From Adenanthera pavonina (lineage: Eukaryota > Streptophyta > Magnoliopsida > Fabales > Fabaceae), in NCBI GenBank assembly GCA_026686845.1, contig JAIVEN010000044.1, positions 186,001-250,000 of the forward strand: a DNA stretch of 64,000 bases, given 5' to 3'. Each line of letters opens with the position of its first letter. Position 1 is the first letter of the stretch. Below are positions 25,125-37,759 of the stretch, piece after piece. Position numbers and translations under genes: made by a program. Under the pieces are notes generated by a model, which had not been told where the DNA came from, made no database searches, and saw only the letters and a program-made list of their open reading frames with translations.

Positions 25125-27289
25125 TTTATGAAAATGCATTGAAAAGCAAAAAAAATCGGCAAATCTCTCGAAATTTGCAACACGAAGAGAGCTAGTGAGT
25201 TTATCCGACATCCTCACACCAATTTAAGCCTTGGTTGATGACATAAACACAATCGGATTCCGCTTTAACCTCATTTTGTTTGAAAGTTCCAGGTTTCTAA
25301 ATATTCATCTGGAGGATTTGAGGAGGAGAATGCCACAAGATTTGGAATTTTAAGCGACCTAGGAGGTTTATGCGGCTTACTCACAACAAGTCGAGTCCAG
25401 TAGGAAGAAACGTGCACAACTCGGCCTCATCATCACGCCATTTTGGCCAAACGATCCAACTTTATGCAAATGCATTGAAAAGCAAAAGAAATCGGCAAAT
25501 CTCTCGAAATTTGCAACACGAAGAGAGCTAGTGAGTTTATCCGACATCCTCACACCAATTTAAGCCTTGGTTGATGACATAAACACAATCGGATTCCGCT
25601 TTAACCTCATTTTGTTTGAAAGTTCCAGGTTTCTAAATATTCATCTGGAGGATCTAAGGAGGAGAATGCCACAAGATTTGGAATTTTAAGCGACCTAGGG
25701 AGTTTATACGGGTTACTCACAACAAGTCGAGTCCAGTTGGATGAAATGTGCACAACTCGGCCTCATCATCGCGCCATTTTGGCCAAACGATCCAAGTTTA
25801 TGAAAATGCTATGAAAAGCAAAGGAAATCGGAAAATCTCACGAAATTTGCAATATGAAGTGAGCTAGTGCTTTTATCCGACATACTCACACCAATTTGAG
25901 CCTTGGTTGATGAGATGAACACAATCGGATTCCGCTTTAACCTCATTTTGTTTGAAAGTTCCAGGTTTCTAAACATTCACCAGGAGGTTCTAGGGAGGAG
26001 AATGCCACAAGATTCTGAATTTTAAGCGACCTAGGGAGTTTATGCGGCTTACTCACAACAAGTCGAGTCCAGTTGGAACAAACGTGCACAATTCGGCCTC
26101 ATCATCACGCCATTTTGGCCGCACGATCCAACTTTATGAAAATGCATTGAAAAGAAAATGAAAACAGAAAACCTCTCGAAATTTGCAACACGAAGAGAGC
26201 TAGTGAGTTTATCCGACATCCTCACACCAATTTGAGCCTTGGTTGATGACATAAACACAATCGGATTCCGCTATAACCTCATTTTGTTTGAAAGTTCCAG
26301 GTTTCTAAACATTCATCTGGAGGATCTACGGAGGAGAATGCAACAAGATTTGGAATTTTAAGCGACCTAGGGAGTTTATGCGGCTTACTCACAACAAGTC
26401 GAGTCCAGTTGGATGAAATATGCGCAACTCGGCCTCATCATCTCGCCATTTTGGCCAAACGATCCAACTTTATACAAATGCATTGAAAAGCAAAAGAAAT
26501 CGGCAAATCTCTCGAAATTTGCAACACGAAGAGAGCTAGTGAGTTTATCCGACATCCTCACACCAATTTGAGCCTTGGTTGATGACATAAACACAATCGG
26601 ATTCCGCTTTAACCTCATTTTGTTTGAAAGTTCCAGGTTTCTAAATATTCATCTGGAGGATCTAAGGAGGAGAATGCCACAAGATTTGGAATTTTAAGCG
26701 ACCTAGGAGATTTATGCGGCTTACTCACAACAAGTCGAGTCCAGTAGGAAGAAACGTGCACAACTCGGCCTCATCATCACGCCATTTTGGCCAAACGATC
26801 CAACTTTATGCAAATGCATTGAAAAGCAAAAGAAATCGGCAAATCTCTCGAAATTTGCAACACGAAGAGAGCTAGTGAGTTTATCCGACATCCTCACACC
26901 AATTTAAACCTTGGTTGATGACATAAACACAATCGGATTCCGCTTTAACCTCATTTTGTTTGAAAGTTCCAGGTTTCTAAATATTCATCTGGAGGATCTA
27001 AGGTGGAGAATGCCACAAGATTTGGAATTTTAAGCGACCTAGGGAGTTTATACGGGTTACTCACAACAAGTCGAGTCCAGTTGGATGAAATGTGCACTAC
27101 TCGGCCTCATCATCGCGCCATTTTGGCCAAACGATCCAAGTTTATGAAAATGCTATGAAAAGCAAAGGAAATCGGAAAATCTCACGAAATTTGCAACATG
27201 AAGTGAGCTAGTGCTTTTATCCGACATACTCACACCAATTTGAGCCTTGGTTGATGAGATGAACACAATCAGATTCCGCTTTAACCTGA
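25125..27289. repeat. 4-unit higher-order repeat: 25125-25945 and 26469-27289
   Basis: At an offset of exactly 1344 bp the copies share CGGCAAATCTCTCG, TAAATATTCATCTGG, CCTAGGAG(G/A)TTTATGCGG, ATGCAAATGCATTG and TTTATACGGGTTAC. Between the copies lies a unit with GAAAAGAAAATG and one with TTTATACAAATGC. Confidence 0.72.
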
Positions 27290-28288
27290 TTTTGTTCGAA
27301 AGTTCCAAGTTTCTAAACATTGATCAGGAGGCTCTAAGGAGGACAATGCCACAAGATTTGAAATTCTAAGCGAGGTAGGGAGTTTATGCGGCTTACTCAC
27401 AACAATTCGAGTCTAGTTGGAAGAAACGTGCACAATTCGGCCTCATCATCACGCCATTTTGGCCAAACCATCCAACTTTATGAAAATGCATTGAAAAGCA
27501 AATGAAAACAGAAAATCTCTCAAAATTTTGCAACACGAAGAGAGCTAATGCGTTTATCCGACATACTCACACCAATTTGAGCCTAGGTTGATGAGATGAA
27601 CACAATCGGATTCCGGTTTAACCTCATTTTGTTTGAAAGTTCCAGGTTTCTAAACATTCACCAGGAAGTTCTAGGGAGGACAATGCCACAAGATTTGGAA
27701 TTTTACGTGACCTAGGGAGTTTATGCGGCTTACTCACAACAATTCGAGTCTAGTTGGAAGAAACGTGCACAATTCGGCCTCATCATCACACGGTTTTGGC
27801 CACACGATCCAACTTTATGAAAATGCATTGAAAAGAAAATGAAAACAGAAAACCTCTCGAAATTTGCAACACGAAGAGAGTGAGTGAGTTTATCCGACAT
27901 CCTCACACCAATTTGAGCCTTGGTTGATGACATAAACACAATCGGATTCCGCTTTAACCTCATTTTGTTTGAAAGTTCCAGGTTTCTAAACATTCATCTG
28001 GAGGATCTACGGAGGAGAATGCCACAAGATTTGGAATTTTAAGCGACCTAGGGAGTTTATGCGGCTTACTCACAACAAGTCGAGTCCAGTTGGATGAAAT
28101 ATGCGCAACTCGGCCTCATCATCGCGCCATTTTGGCCAAACGATCCAAGTTTATGAAAATGCTATGAAAAAGCAAAGGAAATCGAAAAATCTCACGAAAT
28201 TTGCAACATGAAGTGAGCTAGTGCTTTTATCCGACATACTCACACCAATTTGAGCCTTGGTTGATGACATAAACACAATCGGATTCCG
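26688..28288. repeat. Right flank of the 31-unit duplication, second copy (pairs with 16270-17870)
   Basis: Copy at offset 10418, ending where CTCATTTTGTTTG (28.29 kb) meets CTGATTTTGTTCG (17.88 kb). A 1-bp gain (GAAAAAGCAAAGG near 28167) is private to this copy. Confidence 0.78.
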
Positions 28289-28379
28289 CTTTAACCTCAT
28301 TTTGTTTGAAAGTTCCAGGTTTCTAAACATTCATCTGGAGCCTCTAAGGAGGAGAATGCCACAAGATTTGGAATTCTAA

Positions 28380-30070
28380 GCGACCTAGGGAGTTTATGCG
28401 GCTTACTCACAACAACTCGAGTCCAGTTGGATGAAACGTGCACAACTCGGCCTCATCATCGCGCCATTTTGGCCAAACGATCCAAGTTTATGAAAATGCA
28501 TTGAAAAGCAAAGGAAATCGGAAAATCTCACGAAATTTGCAACATGAAGTGAGCTAGTGCTTTTATCCGACATACTCACACCAATTTGAGCCTTGGTTGA
28601 TGAGATGAACACAATCGGATTCCGTTTTAACCTGATTTTGTTCGAAAGTTCCAAGTTTCTAAACATTCATCAGGAGGCTCTAAGGAGGACAATGCCACAA
28701 GATTTGAAATTCTAAGCGAGGTAGGGAGTTTATGCGGCTTACTCACAACAATTCGAGTCTAGTTGGAAGTAACGTGCACAATTCGGCCTCATCATCACGC
28801 CATTTTGGCCAAACGATCCAACTTTATGAAAATGCATTAAAAAGCAAATGAAAACCGAAAATCTCTCTAAATTTTGCAACACGAAGAGAGCTAGTGCTTT
28901 TATCCGACATACTCACACCAATTTGAGCCTAGGTTGATTAGATGAACACAATCGGATTCCGGTTTAACCTCATTTTGTTTGAAAGTTCCAGGTTTCTAAA
29001 CATTCATCAGGAGGCTCTAAGGAGGAGAATGCCACAATATTTGGAATTTTAAGCGACCTAGGGGGTTTATGCGGCTTACTCACAACAAGTCGAGTCCAGT
29101 TGGAAGAAACGTGCACAATTCGGCCTCATCATCACGCCATTTTGGCCACACGATCCAACTTTATGAAAATGCATTGAAAAGCAAATGAAAACAGAAAATC
29201 TCTCGAAATTTGCAACACGAAGAGAGCTAGTGAGTTTATCCGACATCCTCACACCAATTTGAGCCTTGGTTGATGAAATAAACACAATCGGATTCCGCTT
29301 TAACCTCATTTTGTTTGAAAGTTCCAGGTTTCTAAACATTCATCTGGAGCCTCTAAGGAGGAGAATGCTACAAGATTTGGAATTTTAAGCGACCTAGGGG
29401 GTTTATGCGGCTTACTCACAACAAGTCGAGTCCAGTAGGAAGAAACGTGCACAACTCGGCCTCATCATCGCGCCATTTTGGCCAAACGATCCAAGTTTAT
29501 GAAAATGCTATGAAAAGCAAAGGAAATCGGAAAATCTCACGAAATTTGCAACATGAAGTGAGCTAGTGCTTTTATCCGACATACTCACACCAATTTGAGC
29601 CTTGGTTGATGAGATGAACACAATCGGATTCCGCTTTAACCTGATTTTGTTCGAAAGTTCCAAGTTTCTAAACATTCATCAGGAGGATCTAAGGAGGACA
29701 ATGCCACAAGATTTGAAATTCTAAGCGAGGTAGGGCGTTTATGCGGCTTACCCACAACAATTCGAGTCTAGTTGGAAGAAACATGCACAATTCGGCCTCA
29801 TCATCACGCCATTTTGGCCAAATGATCCAACTTTATGAAAATGCATTGAAAAGCAAATGAAAACAGCAAATCTCTCGAAATTTGCAACACGAAGAGAGCT
29901 AGTAAGTTTATCCGACATCCTCACACCAATTTGAGCCTTGGTTGATGACACCAACACAATCGGATTCCGCTTTAACCTCATTTTGTTTGAAAGTTCCAGG
30001 TTTCTAAACATTAATCTGGAGGATCTACGGAGGAGAATGCCACAAGATTTGGAATTTTAAGCGACCTAGG
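28380..30070. repeat. 9-unit block, copy 1 (pairs with 31398-33087)
   Basis: The offset is 3018 bp, falling to 3017 after AAATTTTGCAAC near 28870. The stretch 28932-30070 against 31949-33087 is nearly identical: GATTAGATGAACAC, CACAATATTTGG, GAATGCTACAAG, GTAGGGCGTTTATG, CTTACCCACAAC, CAAATGATCC and GATGACACCAACAC are all shared. Confidence 0.82.
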
Positions 30071-30660
30071 GGGTTTATGCGGCTTACTCACAACAAGTCG
30101 AGTCCAGCAGGAAAAAATGTGCACAATTCGGCCTCATCATCACGCCATTTTGGCCGCACGATCCATCTTTATGAAAATGCATTGAAAACAAAATGAAAAC
30201 AGAAAACCTCTCGAAATTTGCAACACGAAGAGAGCTAGTGAGTTTATCCGACATCCTCACACCAATTTGAGCCTTGGTTGATGACATAAACACAATCGGA
30301 TTCCGCTTTAACCTCATTTTGTTTGAAAGTTCCAGGTTTCTAAACATTCATCTGGAGGATCTACGGAGGAGAATGCCACAAGATTTGGAATTTTAAGCGA
30401 CCTAGGGAGTTTATGCAGCTTACTCACAACAAGTCGAGTCCAGTTGGATGAAATGTGCACAGCTCGGCCTCATCATCGCGCCATTTTAGCCAAACGATCC
30501 AAGTTTATGAAAATGCTATGAAAAGCAAAGGAAATCGAAAAATCTCACGAAATTTGAACCATGAAGTGAGCTAGTGCTTTTATCCGACATACTCACACCA
30601 ATTTGAGCCTTGGTTGATGAGATGAACACAATCGGATTCCGCTTTAACCTGATTTTGTTC

Positions 30661-30675
30661 GAAAGTTTCTAAACA
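30661..30675. repeat. 7-bp deletion in half A
   Basis: TTCGAAAGTTTCTAAAC stands where other units read TTCGAAAGTTCCAAGTTTCTAAAC. Seven bases are lost between two GTT direct repeats, the signature of slippage. It is the largest deletion I see and moves the array register by -7 from here on. Confidence 0.85.
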
Positions 30676-31397
30676 TTCATCAGGAGGCTCTAAGGAGGAG
30701 AATGCCACAATATTTGGAATTTTAAGCGACCTAGGGGGTTTATGCGGCTTACTCACAACAAGTCGAGTCCAGTTGGAAGAAACGTGCACAATTCGGCCTC
30801 ATCATCACGCCATTTTGGCCACACGATCCAACTTTATGAAAATGCATTGAAAAGCAAATGAAAACAGAAAATCTCTCGAAATTTGCAACACGAAGAGAGC
30901 TAGTGAGTTTATCCGACATCCTCACACCAATTTGAGCCTTGGTTGATGAAATAAACACAATCGGATTCCGCTTTAACCTCATTTTGTTTGAAAGTTCCAG
31001 GTTTCTAAACATTCATCTGGAGCCTCTAAGGAGGAGAATGCTACAAGATTTGGAATTTTAAGCGACCTAGGGGGTTTATGCGGCTTACTCACAACAAGTC
31101 GAGTCCAGTAGGAAGAAACGTGCACAACTCGGCCTCATCATCACGCCATTTTGGCCAAACGATCCAACTTTATGCAAATGCATTGAAAAGCAAAAGAAAT
31201 CGGCAAATCTCTCGAAATTTGCAACACGAAGAGAGCGAGTGAGTTTATCCAACATCCTCACACCAATTTGAGCCTTGGTTGATGACATAAACACAATCGG
31301 ATTCCGCTTTAACCTCATTTTGTTTGAAAGTTCCAGGTTTCTAAACATTCATCTGGAGGATCTACGGAGGAGAATGCCACAAGATTTGGAATTTTAA

Positions 31398-33087
31398 GCG
31401 ACCTAGGGAGTTTATGCGGCTTACTCACAACAAGTCGAGTCCAGTTGGAAGAAACGTGCACAACTCGGCCTCATCATCGCGCCATTTTGGCCAAACGATC
31501 CAAGTTTATGAAAATGCATTGAAAAGCAAAGGAAATCGGAAAATCTCACGAAATTTGCAACATGAAGTGAGCTAGTGCTTTTATACGACATACTCACACC
31601 AATTTGAGCCTTGGTTGATGAGATGAACACAATCGGATTCCGCTTTAACCTGATTTTGTTCGAAAGTTCCAAGTTTCTAAACATTCATCAGGAGGCTCTA
31701 AGGAGGACAATGCCACAAGATTTGAAATTCTAAGCGAGGTAGGGAGTTTATGCTGCTTACTCACAACAATTCGAGTCTAGTTGGAAGAAACGTGCACAAT
31801 TCGGCCTCATCATCACGCCATTTTGGCCAAACGATCCAACTTTATTAAAATGCATTGAAAAGCAAATGAAAACAGAAAATCTCTCGAAATTTGCAACACG
31901 AAGAGAGCTAGTAAGTTTATCCGACATCCTCACACCAATTTGAGCCTTGGTTGATTAGATGAACACAATCGGATTCCGGTTTAACCTCATTTTGTTTGAA
32001 AGTTCCAGGTTTCTAAACATTCATCAGGAGGCTCTAAGGAGGAGAATGCCACAATATTTGGAATTTTAAGCGACCTAGGGGGTTTATGCGGCTTACTCAC
32101 AACAAGTCGAGTCCAGTTGGAAGAAACGTGCACAATTCGGCCTCATCATCACGCCATTTTGGCCACACGATCCAACTTTATGAAAATGCATTGAAAAGCA
32201 AATGAAAACAGAAAATCTCTCGAAATTTGCAACACGAAGAGAGCTAGTGAGTTTATCCGACATCCTCACACCAATTTGAGCCTTGGTTGATGAAATAAAC
32301 ACAATCGGATTCCGCTTTAACCTCATTTTGTTTGAAAGTTCCAGGTTTCTAAACATTCATCTGGAGCCTCTAAGGAGGAGAATGCTACAAGATTTGGAAT
32401 TTTAAGCGACCTAGGGGGTTTATGCGGCTTACTCACAACAAGTCGAGTCCAGTAGGAAGAAACGTGCACAACTCGGCCTCATCATCGCGCCATTTTGGCC
32501 AAACGATCCAAGTTTATGAAAATGCTATGAAAAGCAAAGGAAATCGGAAAATCTCACGAAATTTGCAACATGAAGTGAGCTAGTGCTTTTATCCGACATA
32601 CTCACACCAATTTGAGCCTTGGTTGATGAGATGAACACAATCGGATTCCGCTTTAACCTGATTTTGTTCGAAAGTTCCAAGTTTCTAAACATTCATCAGG
32701 AGGATCTAAGGAGGACAATGCCACAAGATTTGAAATTCTAAGCGAGGTAGGGCGTTTATGCGGCTTACCCACAACAATTCGAGTCTAGTTGGAAGAAACA
32801 TGCACAATTCGGCCTCATCATCACGCCATTTTGGCCAAATGATCCAACTTTATGAAAATGCATTGAAAAGCAAATGAAAACAGCAAATCTCTCGAAATTT
32901 GCAACACGAAGAGAGCTAGTAAGTTTATCCGACATCCTCACACCAATTTGAGCCTTGGTTGATGACACCAACACAATCGGATTCCGCTTTAACCTCATTT
33001 TGTTTGAAAGTTCCAGGTTTCTAAACATTCATCTGGAGGATCTACGGAGGAGAATGCCACAAGATTTGGAGTTTTAAGCGACCTAGG
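31398..33087. repeat. 9-unit block, copy 2 (pairs with 28380-30070)
   Basis: Second copy. The sub-block with CACAATATTTGG and GAATGCTACAAG exists a third time between the two (about 30663-31103), so the period is not simply nine units: copies of this sub-block lie at about 28990, 30663 and 32007. Confidence 0.82.
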
Positions 33088-33099
33088 GAGTTTATGCGG

Positions 33100-36000
33100 C
33101 ATACTCACAACAAGTCGAGTCCAGTTGGAAGAAATGTGCACAACTCGGCTTCATCATCACGCCATTTTGGCCAAACGATCCAACTTTATGAAAATGCATT
33201 GAAAAGCAAATGAAAACAGAAAATCTCTCGAAATTTGCAACACGAAGAGAGCTAGTGAGTTATCCGACATCCTCACACCAATTTGAGCCTTGGTTGATGA
33301 AATAAACACAATCGGATTCCGCATTAACCTCATTTTGTTTGAAAGTTCCAGGTTTCTAAACATTCACTAGGAAGTTCTAGGGAGGACAATGCCACAAGAT
33401 TTGGAATTTTAAGCGACCTAGGGGGCTTATGCGGCTTACTCACAACAAGTCGAGTCCAATTGGAAGAAACGTGCATAACTCGGCTTCATCATCACGCCAT
33501 TTTGGCCAAACGATCCAACTTTATGAAAATGCATTGAAAAGCAAATGAAAACAGAAAATCTCTCAAAATTTGCAACATGAAGAGAGCTAGTGAGTCTATC
33601 CGACATCCTCACACCAATTTGAGCCTTGGTTGATGAAATAAACACAATCGGATTCCGCTTTAACCTCATTTTGTTTGAAAGTTCCAGGTTTCTAAACATT
33701 CATCTGGAGGCTTTACGGAGGAGAATGCCACAAGATTTGGAATTTTACGTGACCTAGGGAGTTTATGTGGGTTACTCACAACAAGTCGAGTCCAGTTGGA
33801 AGAAATGTGCACAACTCGGCTTCATCATCAAGCCATTTTGGCCAAACGATCAAACTTTATGAAAATGCATTGAAAAGCAAATGAAAACAGAAAATCTCTC
33901 AAAATTTGCAACACGAAGAGAGCTAGTGAGTCTATCCGACATCCTCACACCAATTTGAGCCTTGGTTGATGAAATAAACACAATCGGATTCCGCTTTAAC
34001 CTCATTTTGTTTGTAAGTTCCAGGTTTTTAAACATTCATCTGGAGGCTCTACGGAGGAGAATGCCACAAGATTTGGAATTTTACGTGACCTAGGGAGTTT
34101 ATGCGGCTTACTCACAACAAGTCGTGTCCAGTTGGAAGAAATGTGCACAACTCGGCTTCATCATCACGCCATTTTGGCCAAACAATCCAACTTTATGAAA
34201 ATGCATTGAAAAGCAAATGAAAACAGAAAATCTCTCGAAATTTGCAACACGAAGAGAGCTAGTGAGTTTATCCGACATCCTCACACCAATTTGAGCCTTG
34301 GTTGATGACATAAACACAATCGGATTCCGCTTTAACCTCATTTTGTTTGAAAGGTCCAGGTTTCTAAACATTCATCTGGAGGCTCTACGGAGGAGAATGC
34401 CACAAGATTTGGAATTTTGAGCAACCTAGGGAGTTTATGCGGGTTACTCACAACAATTCGAGTTCAGATGGAAGAAACGTGCACAACTCGGCCTCATCAT
34501 CACGCCATTTTGGCCAAACGATCCAACTTTATGAAAATGCTATGAAAAGCAAATGAAAACAGAAAATCTCTCGAAATTTGCAACACGAAGAGAGCTAGTG
34601 AGTTTATCCGACATCCTTACACCAATTTGAGCCTTGGTTGATGAAATAAACACAATCGGATTCCGCTTTAACCTCATTTTGTTTGAAAGTTTCAGGTTTC
34701 TAAACATTCATCTGGAGGCTCTACGGAGGAGAATGCCACAAGATTTGGATATTTAAGCGACCTAGGGAGTTTATGCGGCTTACTCACAACAAGTCGAGTC
34801 CAGTTGGAAGAAACGTGCTCAACTCGGCTTCATCATCACGCCATTTTGGCCAAACGATCAAACTTTATGAAAATGCATTGAAAAGCAAATGAAAACAGAA
34901 AATCTCTCGAAATTTGCAACACAAAGAGAGCTAGTGAGTTTATCCAACATCCTCACACCAATTTGAGCCTTGGTTGATGACATAAACACAATCCGATTCC
35001 GCTTTAACCTCATTTTGTTTGAAAGTTCCAGGTTTCTAAACATTCATCTGGAGGCTCTACGAAGGAGAATGCCACAAGATTTAGAATTTTAAGCGACCTA
35101 GGGGGTTTATGCGGCTTACTCACAACAAGTCGAGTCCAGTAGGAAAAAATGTGCACAACTCGGCCTCATCATCCCGCCATTTTGGCCAAACGATCCAACT
35201 TTATGAAAATGCATTGAAAAGCAAATGAAAACAGAAAATCTCTCGAAATTTGCAACACGAAGAGAGCTAGTGAGTGTATCCGACATCCTCACACCAATTT
35301 GAGCCTTGGTTTATGAAATAAACACAATCGGATTCCGCTTTAACCTCATTTTGTTTGAAAGTTTCAGCTTTCTAAACATTCATCTGGAGGCTCTACGGAG
35401 GAGAATGCCACAAGATTTGGAATTTTGAGCGACCTAGGGAGTTTATGCGACTTACTCACAACAATTCGAGTCCAGTAGGAAGAAACGTGCACAATTCGGC
35501 CTCATCATCACGCCATTTTGGCCACACGATCCAAGTTTATGAAAATGCTATGAAAAGCAAATGAAAACAGAAAATCTCACGAAATTTGCAACACGAAGAG
35601 AGCTAGTGCTTTTATCCGACATACTCACACCAATTTGAGCCTTGGTTGATGACATAAACACAATCGGATTCCGCTTTAACCTCATTTTGTTTGAAAGTTC
35701 CAGGTTTCTAAACATTCATCTGGAGGATCTACGGAGGAGAATGAGACAAGATTTGGGATTTTAAGCGACCTAGGGGGTTTATGCGGCTTACTCACAACAA
35801 GTCGAGTCCAGTTGGAAGAAACGTGCACAATTCGGCCTCATCATCACGCCATTTTGGCCACACGATCCAACTTTATGAAAATGCATTGAAAAGCAAATGA
35901 AAACAGAAAATCTCTCGAAATTTGCAACACGAAGAGAGCTAGTGAGTTTATCCGACATCCTCACACCAATTTGAGCCTTGTTTGATGAAACAAACACAAT

Positions 36001-37000
36001 CGGATTCCGCTTTAACCTCATTTTGTTTGAAAGTTCCATGTTTCTTAACATTCATCTGGAGCCTCTAAGGAGGAGAATGCCACAAGATTTGGAATTTTAA
36101 GCGACCTAGGGGGATTATGCGGCTTACTCACAACAAGTCGAGTCCAGTAGGAAGAAACGTGCACAACTCGGCTTCATCATCACGCCATTTTGGCCAAACG
36201 ATCCAACTTTATGAAAATGCATTGAAAAGCAAATGAAAACAGAAAATCTCTCGAAATTTGCAACACGAAGAGAGCTAGTGAGTTTATCCGACATCCTCAC
36301 ACCAATTTGAGCCTTGGTTGATGACATAAACACAATCGGATTCCGCTTTAACCTCATTTTGTTTGAAAGTTCCAGGTTTCTAAACATTCATCTGGAGGCT
36401 CTACAGAGGAGAATGCCACAAGATTTGGAATTTTGAGCGACCTAGGGAGTTTATGCGGCTTACTCACAACAATTCGAGTCCGGATGGAAGAAACGTGCAC
36501 AACTCGGCCTCATCATCACGCCATTTTGGCCAAACGATCCAACTTTATGGAAATGCATTGAAAAGCAAATGAAAACAGAAAATCTCTCGAAATTTGCAAC
36601 ACGAAGAGAGCTAGTGAGTGTATCCGACATCCTCACACCAATTTGAGCCTTGGTTGATGACATAAACACAATCGGATTCCGCTTTAACCTCATTTTGTTT
36701 GAAAGTTCCAGGTTTCTAAACATTCATCTGGAGGTTCTACGGAGGAGAATGCCACAAGATTTGGAGCTCTAAGCGAGGTAGGGAGTTTATGCGGCTTACT
36801 CACAACAATTCGAGTCTAGTTGGACGAAACGTGCGCAACTCGGCCTCATCATCGCGCCATTTTGGCCAAACGATCCAACTTTATGAAAATGCTATGAAAA
36901 GCAAAGGAAATCGGAAAATCTCACGAAATTTACAACATGAAGTGAGCTAGTGCTTTTATCCGACATACTCACACCAATTTGAGCCTTGGTTGATGAGATG
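33100..37000. repeat. Transitional zone between array domains
   Basis: Most units are already of right-domain type (GATGAAATAAACAC or GATGACATAAACAC, GCCAAACGATCC, AACTCGGCTTC). Two units still carry the GCTTTTATCCGACATAC junction, near 35607 and 36951. The first lies inside a block shared with 11.1-11.9 kb. The second is the last copy of that haplotype I see in the window. Confidence 0.6.
35313..36096. repeat. 784-bp block shared with 11123-11906 (copy 2)
   Basis: This copy lies in the transitional zone and brings one of the two late GCTTTTATCCGACATAC junctions with it. Immediately to the right the sequence resembles 13205-13280 and 23640-23700 (GCGACCTAGGGGGATTATG), so the insertion sits next to material from another left-domain neighbourhood. 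Confidence 0.88.
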
Positions 37001-37732
37001 AACACAATCGGATTCCGCTTTAACCTCATTTTGTTCGAAAGTTCCACATTTCTAAACATTCATCAGCAGGCTCTAAGGAGGAGAATGCCACAATATTTGG
37101 AATTTTAAGCGACCTAGGGGGTTTATGCGGCTTACTCACAACAAGTCGAGTCCAGTAGGAAGAAACGTGCACAACTCGGCCTCATCATCACGCCATTTTG
37201 GCCAAACGATCCAACTTTATGAAAATGCATTGAAAAGCAAATGAAAACAGAAAATCTCTCGAAATTTGCAACACCAAGAGAGCTAGTGAGTTTATTCGAC
37301 ATCCTCACACCAATTTGAGCCTTGGTTGATGACATAAACACAATCGGATTCCACTTTAACCTCATTTTGTTTGAAAGTTCCAGGTTTCTAAACATTCATC
37401 TGGAGGCTCTACAGAGGAGAATGCCAAAAGATTTGGAATTTTGAGCGACCTAGGGAGTTTATGCGGCTTACTCACAACAATTCGAGTCCAGATGGAAGAA
37501 ACGTGCACAACTCGGCCTCATCATCACGCCATTTTGGCCAAACGATCCAACTTTATGGAAATGCATTGAAAAGCAAATGAAAACAGAAAATCTCTCGAAA
37601 TTTGCAACACGAAGAGAGCTAGTGAGTTTATCCGACATCCTCACACCAATTTGAGCCTTGGTTGATGACATAAACACAATCGGATTCCGCTTTAACCTCA
37701 TTTTGTTTGAAAGTTCCAGGTTTCTAAACATT
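36124..37732. repeat. 3-unit-offset pair: 36124-36724 and 37132-37732
   Basis: At an offset of exactly 1008 bp the copies share CTACAGAGGAGAATG, TTTTGAGCGACC, CAATTCGAGTCC(G/A)GATGG and TTTATGGAAATGC. The units between differ: GGAGCTCTAAGCG and a late GCTTTTATCC junction near 36951. Confidence 0.72.
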
Positions 37733-37759
37733 CATCTGGAGGCTCTACGAAGGAGAATG

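Larger units (their letters stand above)
1..33100. repeat. Left domain: heterogeneous units with two alternating junction haplotypes
   Basis: Units here mix two linked sets of variants. One set has GTGCTTTTATCCGACATAC, GATGAGATGAACAC, TGATTTTGTTCGAAAG, CATCAGGAGG and TTGAAATTCTAAGCGAG. The other has GTGAGTTTATCCGACATCC, GATGACATAAACAC, TCATTTTGTTTGAAAG, CATCTGGAGG and TTGGAATTTTAAGCGACC. The first set occurs in many units up to about 32.6 kb. Forms with GCCACACGATCC instead of GCCAAACGATCC in half B are also frequent. The domain contains multi-unit duplications at long offsets, listed separately. Confidence 0.75.

Noticed and set aside
30580..30789. Atypical 69-codon minus-strand open frame
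   Set aside because: It is created by the 7-bp deletion near 30666, which shifts the frame of the ordinary repeat.
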